Made by a program: the position numbers and the translations under genes
Notes under the pieces: model-generated
Databases searched by the model: none
Seen by the model: only the letters and a program-made list of their open reading frames with translations
What the model was told of the DNA's origin: nothing
From: Amycolatopsis jiangsuensis
Lineage (GTDB): Bacteria; Actinomycetota; Actinomycetes; Mycobacteriales; Pseudonocardiaceae
Direction: 5' to 3'
Assembly (NCBI RefSeq): GCF_014204865.1
Contig: NZ_JACHMG010000001.1
Location: 6,846,501 to 6,910,500 of the forward strand
Length of the DNA: 64,000 nt
In this document: positions 40,313 to 52,013 of the stretch, in pieces
How positions within the stretch are numbered: position 1 is the first letter of the stretch
Layout: the number at the start of each line of letters is the position of its first letter

Positions 40313-40371
40313 GCGGTGCTCCCTGTCGTAAGCGTTGCGGATTACCGTACCCGCCCGGGTTGTGCCCTGCC

Positions 40372-42423
40372 TCACGCGGGCGCGGCCGCGTCGAGCCGCT
40401 TCAGTGCGTCGCGGGCGACCTGCGGATCCGTGGTGGGCCAGAACGGCGGCAGCGACGCGCGCAGGAAACCGCCGTAGCGGGCGGTGGCCAGCCGCGAGTC
40501 CAGCACCGCGACCACCCCGCGGTCGGTGACCGAACGGTGCAGCCGCCCGGTGCCCTGCGCGAGCAGCAGCGCCGCGTGCGTGGCCGACACGGTGAGGAAC
40601 CCGTTGCCGCCCCTGGCTTCCACCGCGCGCTGCCGCGCCGAGGAGACCGGATCGTCCGGTCGCGGGAACGGGAGCCGGTCGACGACGACCAGCTGCAGCG
40701 ACGGCCCCGGCACGTCCACGCCCTGCCACAGGGTGAGCGTGCCGAACAGGCAGGTGCGCGGATCGTCGGTGAACTGCCGCACCAGCAACGGCGTGGCGTC
40801 GTCGCCCTGGCACAGGATCGGGTGGTCGAGCCGCTCCCGCATCGCCTCGCTGGCCTGCTTCGCCGCGCGCATCGAGGAGAACAGCCCGAGCGTGCGCCCG
40901 CCCGCGGCCTCGACCAGCTCGGCCAACTCGTCCATTGTGGACTCCGCGAGCCCGTCGCGGCCCGGGGACGGCAGGTGTTTGGCCACGTACAGGATGCCGT
41001 TGCGCCGATGGTCGAACGGCGAGCCCACGTCGAGACCCGTCCACTTCGGCCCGCTGTCCTCGTCCGACGGCACTTCCTTGTCGGTCGCCGCGCCCGGCGC
41101 CTTCTCCACCCGCGCCCCGCCGGGCGGCAGGCCCCACTGCCGCGCCATCGTGTCGAACGCGCCGCCGAGGGTGAGCGTGGCCGAGGTCAGCACGGTGGTG
41201 TGCTGGTTGAACACCCGCTCCCGCAGCAGCCCGGCCACCCCCAGCGGCGCGACCTTCAACGCCGGCGGCCGCGGAGTGGCCGAGTACTTGTCGCCGGTGA
41301 GCCAGACGACGTCGCGCTGGTGGGCCTGGTCGTCGGTGTACGCGTCGAGCAGCCGCACCGCGACGTCGTGCACCTCCTCGACCAGCGAACGTGCCAGCTT
41401 GCGCGCGGTGGCCTCGTCGACGTCCTCCTTGCGGTCCGAACCCAGCGCGGTGAGGCATTCCTTGGCCGCGTCGCGGACCGCCGGGATCGCGCCCCGCAAC
41501 GGCTGCGGCAGCGTGTCCAGCCGCCCGGCGGGCAGATCGTCGAGGATCAGCGCCAGCCCGTCGGACGATTCCAGCAGCCGGTCGGCGATCGCCGCGTCCA
41601 TCACCCGGCCGCAGCGGCGTGCGGCCGAGGACACCATCGCGCTGGTCAGCTCGCCGGTGGCGACGGAGGTGACGCGGTCGACCAGATCGTGCGCCTCGTC
41701 GATCACCACCAGGTCGTGGTCGGGCAGCACCTGGTAGCCCTGCAGCGCGTCGATGGCCAGCAGCGCGTGGTTGGTGACGACCACGTCGGCCTTGCCCGCC
41801 TCGCCGCGCGCGCGTTCGGCGAAGCAGTCGGTGCCGATCGGGCAGCGGGCCGCTCCGAGACATTCCCGCGCGGTGACCGAAACCTGCCGCCACGCCTGGT
41901 CGGACACCCCGGGCACCAGCTCGTCGCGGTCACCGGTCTCGGTGTCGGAGGACCACTCGCGCAGCCGCGTGACCTCTTTGCCCATCCGGGAAACCGCGAA
42001 CGGGTCGAACAGCTGCGCGTCCTCCGGCTCGTCCGCCGGACCGCTGTCGAGCCGGTGCAGGCACAGGTAGTTGCGGCGGCCCTTGAGGATCGCGAACGTC
42101 GGCAGCCGGCCCAGCGGCTTCTTCAGCGCTTTGGCCAGCCGGGGCAGATCGCGGTCCACCAGCTGGCGCTGCAACGCGATGGTGGCGGTGGAGACGACGA
42201 CCGTGGTGTCCTTCTCCACCGCGTGCCGGATGGCCGGCACCAGGTAGGCCAGCGACTTTCCGGTGCCGGTACCGGCTTGCACGGCGAGGTGCTCGCCGGT
42301 GCGGATGGCGTGGCCCACGGCATCGGCCATCTTGACCTGGCCGGGGCGCTCGGCGCCGCCGACGGACTCCACCGCGTGGGTCAGGAGTTCGAGGACGCCG
42401 GGGAAATCGGTACGGGCGGGCAC
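40372..42423 (-). CDS. dinG: DinG-family Fe-S DNA helicase
   Basis: 683 aa superfamily 2 helicase. Walker A AGTGTGKSLAYL, DEAH box VVIDEAHDLVD, and motif VI AQGTGRLHRS are present. Four cysteines for a 4Fe-4S cluster sit between motifs I and II (NYLCLHRL, ARECLGAARCPIGTDC), as in XPD/DinG. Likely unwinds R-loops or forked DNA during repair. GTG 42423 is used; a TATCGT box lies 8 nt upstream. Location before pncB matches Rv1329c. Confidence 0.92.
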   Translation of the reverse strand: MPARTDFPGVLELLTHAVESVGGAERPGQVKMADAVGHAIRTGEHLAVQAGTGTGKSLAYLVPAIRHAVEKDTTVVVSTATIALQRQLVDRDLPRLAKALKKPLGRLPTFAILKGRRNYLCLHRLDSGPADEPEDAQLFDPFAVSRMGKEVTRLREWSSDTETGDRDELVPGVSDQAWRQVSVTARECLGAARCPIGTDCFAERARGEAGKADVVVTNHALLAIDALQGYQVLPDHDLVVIDEAHDLVDRVTSVATGELTSAMVSSAARRCGRVMDAAIADRLLESSDGLALILDDLPAGRLDTLPQPLRGAIPAVRDAAKECLTALGSDRKEDVDEATARKLARSLVEEVHDVAVRLLDAYTDDQAHQRDVVWLTGDKYSATPRPPALKVAPLGVAGLLRERVFNQHTTVLTSATLTLGGAFDTMARQWGLPPGGARVEKAPGAATDKEVPSDEDSGPKWTGLDVGSPFDHRRNGILYVAKHLPSPGRDGLAESTMDELAELVEAAGGRTLGLFSSMRAAKQASEAMRERLDHPILCQGDDATPLLVRQFTDDPRTCLFGTLTLWQGVDVPGPSLQLVVVDRLPFPRPDDPVSSARQRAVEARGGNGFLTVSATHAALLLAQGTGRLHRSVTDRGVVAVLDSRLATARYGGFLRASLPPFWPTTDPQVARDALKRLDAAAPA

Positions 42424-42505
42424 AGCGACACACGATAGCCGCCGGGCCCGACAGGATCGTCGATCCGGCGCGAACGGGCCGTTCGCGCCGGATCGACGGA
42501 GTGGC

Positions 42506-43096
42506 TCAGTCCTGCTTGCGGAAGCGGGAAACGGCCGCCCATGCGAGCGGCAGCACACCGGCCGCGACGACGATCTTCAGCACGTCACCCACGAGGAACG
42601 GCACCACGCCCTTGCCGAACGCGGTGGTGAAGTCGTAGCCGCCGGCGGCCATCAGCCACGGCACGCCGAAGGCGTAGATCGCCACGTTGCCCAGCGCCAT
42701 GGTCCCCGCCGTGCGCAACGGCGTGCGGTCCCCGCCGCGGCGCGCGAGCGCGCCCACGAGCGCACCGGCGACCACGAAGCCGACGATGTAGCCGGCCGAA
42801 GCGCCGGACAGGCCGGACGTCGCACCCTGGAACCACGGCACGCCGGCTGCGCCGACGAGCAGGTACAGCAGCATCGAGGCGGCGCCCCGGCGCATGCCCA
42901 GCGAAGCGCCCACGAGCAGCGCGGCGAACGTCTGGCCGGTCATCGGCACCGGCGTACCGGGGATGGGGATCACGAGCTGGGCGGCCGCGCCGGTCAGCAC
43001 AGCACCCCCGGCGACCAGCGTCAGATCGCGCACGAGCGCGCCGGGCACGAGGTCGGCCAGCACCTGACGGCGGCCGGTGAAGGAAAGCGACGACAC
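42506..43096 (-). CDS. bioY: Biotin transporter substrate-binding protein BioY
   Basis: 196 aa, six helices, the S component of a biotin ECF transporter. Conserved biotin-site features include IPIPGTPVPMTGQTFAALLVG and GAAGVPWFQGATSG. No ecfAT genes are nearby, so it must use shared modules or act alone. GTG 43096 follows GGAGG closely; the longer frame from 43108 lacks such a site. Confidence 0.92.
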   Translation of the reverse strand: MSSLSFTGRRQVLADLVPGALVRDLTLVAGGAVLTGAAAQLVIPIPGTPVPMTGQTFAALLVGASLGMRRGAASMLLYLLVGAAGVPWFQGATSGLSGASAGYIVGFVVAGALVGALARRGGDRTPLRTAGTMALGNVAIYAFGVPWLMAAGGYDFTTAFGKGVVPFLVGDVLKIVVAAGVLPLAWAAVSRFRKQD

Positions 43097-43180
43097 GGGA
43101 CCTCCCACGACGAAAACGGACGTCTGAGGAGGTTAACGCCCCCCGGTCGGGACCGGCTGGACAAGTTGCGTTCCTCACCA

Positions 43181-43200
43181 CACCACACGTCCGGGTGGTG
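43181..43200. promoter_or_regulatory. Inverted repeat in the bioY/secreted-protein intergenic region
   Basis: CACCACAC-gtcc-GGGTGGTG has arms matching at 7 of 8 positions. It lies between divergent bioY and the secreted-protein gene, a sensible operator site, but it does not match a biotin-regulator motif I know. Confidence 0.3.
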
Positions 43201-43270
43201 TAGGGGTTGTGGCGTTTGGCCACCCCGGCGCGCTGCCGATCTCGAAGCACGGGCGAAGGGAGACAGGCCG

Positions 43271-44023
43271 ATGCGTGCACGGAACCGGCCGGCGGGAGCG
43301 TCGGCGGTGGTGCTGGCGGTGGTGCTGACCGGAATGCTGGCAGGAGTGGTCGCACCGGTGGCGCACGCCGATCCGGTCACCTCCACCGGGTGGGGGTCCG
43401 CGGGCAGCCTCGACGTCCTGCTGGACGACCAGCACGTGGTCACCGGTGAGCTGGCACGCTGCGACGCCGACGGGCCGTCGTCCGCGCGCAGCAGCGGCGG
43501 AGTGGCCGGCGACGTCGCGGACTTCGGCTTCGGCGGCACCACCTGCGGGCGCGACGGCGCCGTGGCCACCGTGCAGGCCGGCGGTCAGCGGTTCGAGACC
43601 GATCTGCTGCGCCGCTGGGGCGGGCCGGTGCTGAAGGTCCGGACCTACTCCTCCGGCTGTGCGACCACCGAGTCCGGCAGTACCGGCTCGATGTCCATCG
43701 GCGAGGTCAGCGGCTTCACCGTGCCTTCTTCAGTGCCGGCGAACTACCTGATCACCATCCCCGGCGGCGAGGCGGGCACCGCGCTGGCCACTGTGACGCT
43801 GAACGAGACCGTCACGCCACAGCCGGCCGACGGCAGCCTCGTCACGCACGCGGTGCACCTGAAGCTGTTCCCGCAGGGCGGGCCGGCGAGCGGTGACCTC
43901 TACCTTGGCACCGCGGCGTGCAACCCGTACGGCAAGGGCGGTGCCCCACAGCCGCCGTCCACCGGCGGTGGCGGCGGAGCGGGCACCGCTCAGCCTGGCG
44001 GCAGCGCGGGGGCGCCGGCATAG
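43271..44023 (+). CDS. Secreted protein with Gly/Pro-rich C-terminus
   Basis: 250 aa. Sec signal peptide with a core of VVLAVVLTGMLAGVV and cleavage after AHA (residue about 33). The mature domain is beta-rich and carries Cys residues near 63, 92, 129 and 217, perhaps disulfide paired; the tail is Gly/Ala/Pro-rich. It resembles choice-of-anchor P exported proteins, but this is tentative. GAAGGGAG precedes ATG 43271. The 3' end overlaps convergent pncA by 34 nt. Confidence 0.72.
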   Translation: MRARNRPAGASAVVLAVVLTGMLAGVVAPVAHADPVTSTGWGSAGSLDVLLDDQHVVTGELARCDADGPSSARSSGGVAGDVADFGFGGTTCGRDGAVATVQAGGQRFETDLLRRWGGPVLKVRTYSSGCATTESGSTGSMSIGEVSGFTVPSSVPANYLITIPGGEAGTALATVTLNETVTPQPADGSLVTHAVHLKLFPQGGPASGDLYLGTAACNPYGKGGAPQPPSTGGGGGAGTAQPGGSAGAPA

Positions 44024-44565
44024 GCGACGCCTGCTTCGTCGAAGTCCTTCAGCGCCGCCTCCACGGTGGGGCGTGACGCCCCGACGGTGAGGTCCAGCAG
44101 CACGCGTACGCCAAAGCCCGCGCGTGCTGCGTCGAGCGCGGTGGCGCGTACGCAGAAGTCCGTGGCGACGCCGACCACCTCGACGTCCGTGACGTCGTGC
44201 GCGCGCAGCCAGTCCTCGAGCGTCTCGCCGTCGCGCGACTTGCCCTCGAAACCGGAGTACGCAGCGTCGTACTCGCCTTTCGAGAACACCGCTTCGATCG
44301 GGACGACGTCGAGCGCCGGGTGGAACGAAGCACCGGGTGTGCCCGCTACGCAGTGCGGCGGCCAGCTGTGGTTGAAGTCCGGCGTCTCGCTGAAGTGGTC
44401 ACCTGGGTCGATGTGGTGGTCACGGGTGGCCACCACGTGCGCGTAGCCGCCGGCCGCAAGGTGCCGGGAGATGGCGTCGGCGGCCGCCGCTCCGCCGGCC
44501 AGAGCCAGCGAACCGCCCTCGCAGAAGTCGTTCTGCACGTCCACCACGATCAGCGCGGTTCCCAT
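43990..44565 (-). CDS. pncA: Nicotinamidase
   Basis: 191 aa. Catalytic triad Asp in VVDVQNDFCEGG (residue 9-10), Lys in VFSKGEYD and Cys in GVATDFCVRATALD; metal ligands in TRDHHIDPGDHF. Converts nicotinamide to nicotinate for NAD salvage and would activate pyrazinamide. AGGGAG precedes ATG 44565. Follows pncB by 11 nt, so the pair forms a two-step salvage operon. Confidence 0.94.
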   Translation of the reverse strand: MGTALIVVDVQNDFCEGGSLALAGGAAAADAISRHLAAGGYAHVVATRDHHIDPGDHFSETPDFNHSWPPHCVAGTPGASFHPALDVVPIEAVFSKGEYDAAYSGFEGKSRDGETLEDWLRAHDVTDVEVVGVATDFCVRATALDAARAGFGVRVLLDLTVGASRPTVEAALKDFDEAGVAYAGAPALPPG

Positions 44566-44576
44566 GGCCGGCTCCC

Positions 44577-45881
44577 TTACAGAAACGTCGTCGGTATCGC
44601 GGGTTCGCCGTGCGACAGCTTCAGGCCCTCCCACGGCAGGCTGACCTGCGCCCGCCGCAGCCGGGCGCGCGCGTCGTCCAGCGTGGGCAGATCATCCACC
44701 GTCCGGCCTTCGCGCACCAGGGGGATGTGCAGCTCGCGGTCGTGTTCCTCGGCCGCCGGACGCTCCGCGGTGGCCGTCCACACGACCTCTTCGACGGCGG
44801 TGCCGGTCGCCCGGTGCCGCCGCAGCGCGCTCTTGCGGCCGCCGCGGGACTCCTTGTGCGCACTGCGCTTCGCGACCGGGCGGCCGTCGACCTCGACGAG
44901 CTTGTAGACCATGCCCGCGGTCGGCGCGCCCGAGCCGGTCACCACCGAAGTGCCGACGCCGTACGCGTCCACCGGTTCCGCGCGAAGCGCCGCGATGGCC
45001 TGCTCGTCGAGGTCGCCGGACACGACGATCCGGGTGTCCTTCGCGCCGAGGGAGTCGAGCTGCTCACGTGCCTTGCGCGCGAGCGGCCCGACGTCACCGG
45101 AGTCGATGCGGATCGCGCCCAGCTCGGGCCCGGCGACGCGTACAGCGGTCTCGATGCCGGCAGTGATGTCGTAAGTGTCCACGAGCAACGTCGTGTCCGC
45201 GCCCATCTTGTCGACCTGCGCGCGGAACGCTGCTTCCTCGCTGTCGTGCAGCAGCATGAAGGCGTGTGCGACAGTGCCGCGGGTCGGGATTCCGTAGCGA
45301 CGGCCGGCTTCGAGGTTCGACGTGGTCGCGAAGCCGGCCAGGTACGCCGACCGCGCGGCGGCGACTGCTGCGTACTCGTGCGTACGCCGCCCGCCCATCT
45401 CGATGATCGGCCGTCCGTGCGCGGCGCCCGCCATGCGCGCCGCGGCCGACGCCACCGCGCTGTCGTGGTTGAGGATCGACAGCACCACTGTCTCCAGCAC
45501 CACGGCTTCGGCGAAGCTCCCGGTGACGGTGAGGACCGGCGAACCGGGGAAGTACAGCTCGCCTTCGGGATAGCCGTCGATGTCGCCGCGGAACTCGTAG
45601 TCCGCGAGCCAGGACAGCGTGGCCGCGTCCACGACCGCGGTCTGTTCGAGCACTGTCAGCTCGGCGTCGGTGAACCGGAAGTCCGCGATCGCCTCGAGGG
45701 CTCGCGCGGTGCCGGCGACGACGCCGTAGCGCCGCCCGTCCGGCAGCCGCCGGGCGAAGACCTCGAACACGCACGGGCGATCCGCGGTGCCGTTCGCGAG
45801 GGCGCTTGCCAGCATGGTCAGCTCGTAGTGGTCGGTGAGCAGCGCTGTGCTGGCGCTGGTGACCGGCTCGGGTGAACCCAT
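44577..45881 (-). CDS. pncB: Nicotinate phosphoribosyltransferase
   Basis: 434 aa enzyme making nicotinate mononucleotide. N-terminus [18 protein letters not shown] and the catalytic-loop region [19 protein letters not shown] are typical; the phosphate site is [19 protein letters not shown]. The minus-strand TAGGCT at 45888-45893 is 6 nt before the ATG, a leaderless start. Confidence 0.94.
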   Translation of the reverse strand: MGSPEPVTSASTALLTDHYELTMLASALANGTADRPCVFEVFARRLPDGRRYGVVAGTARALEAIADFRFTDAELTVLEQTAVVDAATLSWLADYEFRGDIDGYPEGELYFPGSPVLTVTGSFAEAVVLETVVLSILNHDSAVASAAARMAGAAHGRPIIEMGGRRTHEYAAVAAARSAYLAGFATTSNLEAGRRYGIPTRGTVAHAFMLLHDSEEAAFRAQVDKMGADTTLLVDTYDITAGIETAVRVAGPELGAIRIDSGDVGPLARKAREQLDSLGAKDTRIVVSGDLDEQAIAALRAEPVDAYGVGTSVVTGSGAPTAGMVYKLVEVDGRPVAKRSAHKESRGGRKSALRRHRATGTAVEEVVWTATAERPAAEEHDRELHIPLVREGRTVDDLPTLDDARARLRRAQVSLPWEGLKLSHGEPAIPTTFL

Positions 45882-45955
45882 GGGGTCAGCCTATTCACCC
45901 ACACGGCCGGACCTGGCGCGGCGTGCCGGGTGACCGCCGTGACACCATGGTGCGC

Positions 45956-46255
45956 ATGTCCACGCCTGTTGCCTCCGAACAGACGCAGGTTGATCCACTC
46001 GGGGCCGAAGCCGCCGAATCCGACCAGCCGTGGCGGACCATCGTGTGGAACGATCCGGTCAACCTGATGTCGTACGTGACGTACGTGTTCCAGAAGCTGT
46101 TCGGCTACAGCCGGGACCACGCCACGAAGCTGATGCTCGACGTGCACCACAAGGGCAGGGCCATCGTGTCGTCCGGCAGCAAGGAGAAGGTGGAGACCGA
46201 CGTGGCGAAACTGCACGCCGCGGGGCTGTGGGCGACCATGGAACAACCCTCGTGA
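45956..46255 (+). CDS. clpS: ClpS adaptor for Clp protease
   Basis: 99 aa. The N-degron-binding core [17 protein letters not shown] and [11 protein letters not shown] are diagnostic. It brings N-end-rule substrates to ClpC. ATG 45956 is used; ATG 45947 in frame is possible. The stop overlaps the next start (GTGA). Confidence 0.93.
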   Translation: MSTPVASEQTQVDPLGAEAAESDQPWRTIVWNDPVNLMSYVTYVFQKLFGYSRDHATKLMLDVHHKGRAIVSSGSKEKVETDVAKLHAAGLWATMEQPS

Positions 46256-46809
46256 AGGCCTGGCGGCGCAAGGGCGAGGTCATCCTGGCGGGGTTCGAGC
46301 AGCAGGAGGCCGCGGTGCTGCGCGGCCTGGTCGGGCAGCTGGAGGACATGCTGCAGGCGCGGGCGGAGGAGGCCCCGCAGGACGAGCTGGCCGAGCTGAC
46401 CGGCATCCGCACCGGCCCCGCCGAATCGCCGGACGACCCGGTGCTCTCCCGGCTGCTGCCGGACTTCCACCGGCTCGACCCGGACAACCCGAGCCGCGAG
46501 GACCTCGATTCCGCCGCCGCGATGCGTTCCCTGCACGAACCGGAGCTGGTGGAGGCGAAGGTCGGGGTGGCGCGGACCGTGCTCGACACGCTGCCGCGCG
46601 ACGGCGGCCAGGTGCGGCTGAGCTTCGAGCAGGCGGACGCCTGGCTGAACGCGCTCAACGACGTGCGGCTGGCGCTGGGCACCGCGCTCGACGTCACCGA
46701 GGACATGCCCGACGAGCTCCCGGACGACGATCCGCGCGCGCCGCACCTGGGCGTCTACCACTGGCTGACCTGGGTGCAGGAGACCCTGATCCAGGCTGTC
46801 ACCGCGTGA
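46252..46809 (+). CDS. DUF2017 family protein
   Basis: 185 aa, acidic and mostly helical, with [20 protein letters not shown] near residues 14-33 and [19 protein letters not shown] at the end. It is consistently found after clpS in actinobacteria (Rv1332 type), which hints at a role with the Clp system. Function not established. Confidence 0.85.
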   Translation: MKAWRRKGEVILAGFEQQEAAVLRGLVGQLEDMLQARAEEAPQDELAELTGIRTGPAESPDDPVLSRLLPDFHRLDPDNPSREDLDSAAAMRSLHEPELVEAKVGVARTVLDTLPRDGGQVRLSFEQADAWLNALNDVRLALGTALDVTEDMPDELPDDDPRAPHLGVYHWLTWVQETLIQAVTA

Positions 46810-47816
46810 ACGCGATCACCGATGTGCCGGGCGTGCTCGTCGGGCACCACCAGCGGCTCGGCGACGGCTGGGCCACCGGGACCACGGTGGTCCTGGTGCC
46901 GGGCGGAGCGACCGGGGCGGTCGACCAGCGCGGCGGTGCCCCGGGCACGCGCGAGACCGATCTGCTGAAGCCGGAAAACCTGGTGCAGCGCGTGAACGCG
47001 GTCTGCCTCTCCGGCGGCAGCGCGTACGGCCTCGCCGCCGCGGACGGGGTGATGCGCTGGCTCGGCGAGCGTGACCTGGGATTTCCGGTCGGGGCGGAGC
47101 CGCACGAGGTGGTGCCGATCGTGCCCGCCGCGGTGCTCTTCGACCTTCCGCGCAGCACCTGGGGCAACCGGCCGGACGCCGATTTCGGTTACGCCGCTTG
47201 CGAAGCCGCGACGACCGGTGCGAGCGGTGTGCACCAGGGGACTGTCGGCGCGGGCACCGGCGCCGTGGTCGGTTCGCTCAAGGGCGGCATCGGTACGGCG
47301 AGCGAGCAGGTCGGCGAGGTGACCGTGGGCGCGATCGTCGCGGTGAACGCCGCCGGCGAGGCCGTGGACTTCGGCACCGGGCGGGCCTTCACCGCCGACC
47401 ACGAGGTGGACGGCGAGTTCGGCGTCTGCTGGCCGGACCGGCCCGGTTCGGTGCCCGGGCAGCGAACCGACTTGAACACCACCATCGGCGTGGTGGCCTG
47501 CGACGCGGCGCTCTCGAAGGCCGAGGCGCAGCGTCTCGCGGTGGCCGGCCAGGACGGCCTCGCCCGCGCGGTGCGCCCGGCACACAGCATGTTCGACGGC
47601 GACACCGTCTATGCACTGGCCACCGGTGCGCACGAGCTTCCGGCGCGGCCCGGCCCGTTCGCGTTCGCGGACCGCGCCGGCGCACTGGACGCGCTGTGCT
47701 CGGCCGCCGCGCGGGTTTTCGCGCGGGCGATGGTGCACGGTCTGCTGTCGGCGACCACAGCAGGGGGAGTGGCCGCGTACCGGGACGTGTGGCCGGAAGC
47801 GTTCGGCCGGACGTAA
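46806..47816 (+). CDS. P1 family peptidase (DmpA-like, self-processing)
   Basis: 336 aa Ntn-like hydrolase. N-terminus ITDVPGVLVGHHQ, middle VCLSGGSAYGLAAADG, and the self-cleavage site N224-T225 in RTDLNTTIGVVACDA, where the new N-terminal Thr would be the nucleophile. Aminopeptidase or amidase; substrate unknown. Overlaps DUF2017 by 4 nt. Confidence 0.88.
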   Translation: MNAITDVPGVLVGHHQRLGDGWATGTTVVLVPGGATGAVDQRGGAPGTRETDLLKPENLVQRVNAVCLSGGSAYGLAAADGVMRWLGERDLGFPVGAEPHEVVPIVPAAVLFDLPRSTWGNRPDADFGYAACEAATTGASGVHQGTVGAGTGAVVGSLKGGIGTASEQVGEVTVGAIVAVNAAGEAVDFGTGRAFTADHEVDGEFGVCWPDRPGSVPGQRTDLNTTIGVVACDAALSKAEAQRLAVAGQDGLARAVRPAHSMFDGDTVYALATGAHELPARPGPFAFADRAGALDALCSAAARVFARAMVHGLLSATTAGGVAAYRDVWPEAFGRT

Positions 47817-47832
47817 CCGGGCTCTCATCATG

Positions 47833-47866
47833 TGGACAGGGGTGGTCCACCAGCTAAGATGTGCGT
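47833..47866 (+). promoter_or_regulatory. Promoter of mec-cysO-cysM with predicted leaderless start
   Basis: TGGACA at 47833-47838 and TAAGAT at 47855-47860 are separated by 16 nt. The GTG at 47867 is exactly 7 nt past the -10 box, where transcription would begin. Confidence 0.6.
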
Positions 47867-48274
47867 GTGCTCCGGATCCGCCGTGAACTCGTCGACGAGA
47901 TCGTCGCCCATGCCCGTCGTGACCACCCCGACGAGGCCTGCGGGGTGATCGCGGGCCCGGCCGGTACCGATCGCCCCGAGCGCTTCATCCCGATGGTGAA
48001 CGCCGCGCGTTCGCCCACGTTCTACCAGTTCGACTCCGCGGAGGACTTCCGCCTGTACCGCGAGCTGGAGAGCAACGACGAGGAGCGGGTGGTGATCTAT
48101 CACTCGCACACCGCGACCGAGGCATACCCCTCCCGTACCGACGTGAACATCGCCGGGTACCCGGAGGCGCACTACGTGCTCGTGTCCACCAGGGACCCCG
48201 ATTCGCACGACTTCCGCTCGTATCGGATCGTGGACGGCGAGATCACCGAGGAGCCGGTCGACATCCTCGACTGA
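47867..48274 (+). CDS. mec: CysO-cysteine peptidase (JAMM/M67 family)
   Basis: About 135 aa zinc peptidase. The JAMM motif HSHTATEAYPSRTD near residues 76-89 and the upstream DEACGVIAG are intact. In M. tuberculosis Mec cleaves cysteine from the CysO C-terminus after CysM has attached sulfide-derived cysteine. GTG 47861 is an alternative start; 47867 fits the promoter. First gene of mec-cysO-cysM. Confidence 0.93.
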   Translation: MLRIRRELVDEIVAHARRDHPDEACGVIAGPAGTDRPERFIPMVNAARSPTFYQFDSAEDFRLYRELESNDEERVVIYHSHTATEAYPSRTDVNIAGYPEAHYVLVSTRDPDSHDFRSYRIVDGEITEEPVDILD

Positions 48275-48354
48275 GCTGCCGGAATAAGCGCGGAGCCGGC
48301 GGCGTCGCAAGACGAAGGCGCCCGCGAGAAGGAACCCACCGGAGGTAGAAACCC

Positions 48355-49588
<1,234 letters not shown>

Positions 49589-49595
49589 GCGAAGA

Positions 49596-49627
49596 GCCCG
49601 TCACGGTCGCTGCCGATCGTGACGGGC
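49596..49627 (+). terminator. Terminator hairpin after cysM
   Basis: GCCCGTCACG (49596-49605) pairs perfectly with CGTGACGGGC (49618-49627) around a 12-nt loop, 7 nt after the cysM stop. No T-run, as is common in actinobacteria. Confidence 0.7.
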
Positions 49628-49708
49628 GCTCGACCTGCCCGACCCGTTCCCGAAATCAGGGATTTCACCCGAGGCAGGACACACGGGGCGCCACGTAGCC
49701 TGGGTTTC

Positions 49709-50389
49709 GTGAGCACACTGCCTCCTCTTCCGACGCCGCCCGCGGGTGGCGGTACGAGCCGGCCCGCGGATGTGGCCAAGCGTGTCCTGCCGCCGAATCC
49801 GAAGGCGGCGGCGTTCGTCGCGCTGGGCTTCACCCTGGTGCTTTACCTGGTCGAGCTGGCCGACGTGATCCTGCCGGGGAACCTCGACCACGGCGGGGTG
49901 CTGTCGCGGCAGGCCGACGGTCTCGACGGAATCCTGTGGGCGCCGCTGCTGCACGCCGGCTGGTCGCACCTGTTCTCCAACACCGTGCCGGTGCTGGTGT
50001 TCTCGTTCCTCGCGATGGCCGCGGGCATCGGCCGCTGGGTCGTGGTCACGGCGATCATCTGGCTCGTGTCCGGGGTAGGCGTGTGGCTGGTCGGACCGGC
50101 CGCCACCTACACGGTCGGCGCGTCCGGGCTCGCCTTCGGCTGGCTGGCGTACCTGCTGGTGCGCGGGCTGTTCAACCGTTCGCTCGGGCAGATCCTGGTC
50201 GCGGTGGTGCTGCTCGGGGTGTGGAGCGGAATGCTGTGGGGCCTGCTGCCCGGCAATCCGGGAATCTCCTGGCAGGGCCACCTCTTCGGGGCACTGGCCG
50301 GCGTCTTCGCGGCGTGGCTGACTTCACGCGGCGAGCGTGCCCGAGGACGTAAGGCGGCTCCGGAGATCCCCGGTAATCTCGGGGTGTGA
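49709..50389 (+). CDS. Rhomboid family intramembrane serine protease
   Basis: 226 aa, six helices. Catalytic Ser in [10 protein letters not shown] and His in [11 protein letters not shown]; the N-terminal His/Asn of helix 2 is in [13 protein letters not shown]. Cytosolic N-terminus is Pro-rich. TAGCCT at 49696-49701 lies 7 nt before GTG 49709, a leaderless start. Position between cysM and murI matches Rv1337. Confidence 0.92.
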   Translation: MSTLPPLPTPPAGGGTSRPADVAKRVLPPNPKAAAFVALGFTLVLYLVELADVILPGNLDHGGVLSRQADGLDGILWAPLLHAGWSHLFSNTVPVLVFSFLAMAAGIGRWVVVTAIIWLVSGVGVWLVGPAATYTVGASGLAFGWLAYLLVRGLFNRSLGQILVAVVLLGVWSGMLWGLLPGNPGISWQGHLFGALAGVFAAWLTSRGERARGRKAAPEIPGNLGV

Positions 50390-51198
50390 GTCTTTCCGGC
50401 GCGCCCATCGGTGTTTTCGACTCCGGCGTCGGTGGGCTCACCGTCGCGCGGTCCATCCTCGAGTTGCTGCCGGCCGAGCAGCTGCGCTATGTCGGCGACA
50501 CGGCACGCAACCCATACGGCCCGCTGCCCATCGCCACCGCTCGCGCGTACGCGCTCGAAGCGCTCGACAACCTCGTCGAGAGCGGTGTGAAGGCGTTGGT
50601 GATCGCGTGCAACACGGCGTCCGCGGCGTGCCTGCGTGACGCGCGCGAGCGTTACGACGTACCGGTGGTCGAAGTGGTGTTGCCGGCTGCGCGGCGCGCT
50701 GCGGTGGCCACGCACAGCGGACGTGTCGGCGTGATCGGCACCGAGGGCACGGTGCGTTCGAGGGCGTACGACGACGCCTTCGCCGCGGCGCCGGACGTAC
50801 GGCTCACCAGCGTGGCGTGTCCGCGCTTCGTCGACTTCGTGGAGCGCGGGATCACGTCCGGGCGACAGATCCTCGGGTTGGCGCAGGGGTACCTCCAGCC
50901 GTTGCTCGAGGCCGAGGTGGACACCCTCGTACTGGGCTGCACGCACTACCCGTTGCTGTCCGGCGTGCTGCAGATCGTCATGGGACAGGAAGTCACTCTC
51001 GTCTCGAGCGCCGACGAGACCGCGAAGGACCTGTACCGCGTACTCACCGAACGAGATCTGCTCGCGCAGCGGGCGGAATCACCGCAGCACGAGTTCGTCG
51101 CCACCGGCTCACCGGAGCCGTTCACCAGGCTGGCGCAGCGGTTCATGGGCTTCGCCCCCGGTGTGCTCGCCCCGGCCGGCGCGCGCGAGCGGAGTTAG
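50386..51198 (+). CDS. murI: Glutamate racemase
   Basis: 270 aa. Catalytic cysteines in [10 protein letters not shown] and [11 protein letters not shown]-terminal [17 protein letters not shown] is diagnostic. Supplies D-glutamate for peptidoglycan. TAATCT at 50374-50379, inside the rhomboid gene end, is 6 nt before GTG 50386, so it likely has its own leaderless promoter. Confidence 0.96.
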   Translation: MSLSGAPIGVFDSGVGGLTVARSILELLPAEQLRYVGDTARNPYGPLPIATARAYALEALDNLVESGVKALVIACNTASAACLRDARERYDVPVVEVVLPAARRAAVATHSGRVGVIGTEGTVRSRAYDDAFAAAPDVRLTSVACPRFVDFVERGITSGRQILGLAQGYLQPLLEAEVDTLVLGCTHYPLLSGVLQIVMGQEVTLVSSADETAKDLYRVLTERDLLAQRAESPQHEFVATGSPEPFTRLAQRFMGFAPGVLAPAGARERS

Positions 51199-51207
51199 GG
51201 TGACCGG

Positions 51208-51975
51208 GTGCGACTGACGATCCTCGGGTGCTCGGGCAGCATCCCCGGGCCGGACACGGCCGCGTCCGGGTACCTGCTGGAGGCGGAGGGCTTCCGGCTG
51301 GGGCTCGAACTCGGGAACGGGGCGTTCGCCCAGCTCCAGCGGGTGCTCGATCCGTTCGATCTGGACGCGCTCCTGCTGTCGCACCTGCACTCCGACCACT
51401 GCGCGGACGTCAACCCGCTCACGGTGCTGCGCCGCTATCACCCCGCGCCGCCGTACCCGTCCCGTCCGCAGCGTTTGCCGTTGTACGCACCTCCGGACGC
51501 GCCTTCGCGTCTCGGACACGCGTACGCGGCCGACGCGGACGAGCGCGCGTCTGTGGATCTGTCGGACGTGTACGAGTTCCACGCGCTGCGCGAGGAGACG
51601 GTGCAGATCGGGCCGTTCGACGTCACGGCTGCCGCGGTGTACCACCCGACGCCGGCGTTCGGCCTGCGCATCACGTACGGCGGCAGCATCCTCGCCTACA
51701 CCGGCGACACCGGCAAGTGCCGCGCGCTCGGCGAGCTGGCGGACGGCGTGGACGTACTGCTGTCCGAAGCGTCGTGGACCGACGCCGGTGACCGGCCCGA
51801 AGGCGTGCACCTGTCCGGCAAGGAAGCCGCCGAGCTGGCGAAGGACGCGGGCGTGGGCCGGCTGCTGCTCACCCACATCGCGCCGTGGACCGACCGGCAC
51901 GCCGTGCTCGCCGAGGCGCAGGCGGTTTTCCCGGCGGCCGAACTGGTGGCCCAGGGCGCCGTCTACGACATCTGA
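51208..51975 (+). CDS. MBL-fold phosphodiesterase, Rv1339-like
   Basis: 255 aa metallo-beta-lactamase fold. Metal motif [16 protein letters not shown] near 54-70, with later ligands in AYTGDTGKC and LTHIAPW. The Rv1339 orthologue degrades cyclic nucleotides (cAMP). TAGGGT at 51196-51201 lies 6 nt before GTG 51208, again leaderless. Confidence 0.9.
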   Translation: MRLTILGCSGSIPGPDTAASGYLLEAEGFRLGLELGNGAFAQLQRVLDPFDLDALLLSHLHSDHCADVNPLTVLRRYHPAPPYPSRPQRLPLYAPPDAPSRLGHAYAADADERASVDLSDVYEFHALREETVQIGPFDVTAAAVYHPTPAFGLRITYGGSILAYTGDTGKCRALGELADGVDVLLSEASWTDAGDRPEGVHLSGKEAAELAKDAGVGRLLLTHIAPWTDRHAVLAEAQAVFPAAELVAQGAVYDI

Positions 51976-52013
51976 GCGCGAAACTGACGGAGGCAGGTCC
52001 TAGACTCCGGCGC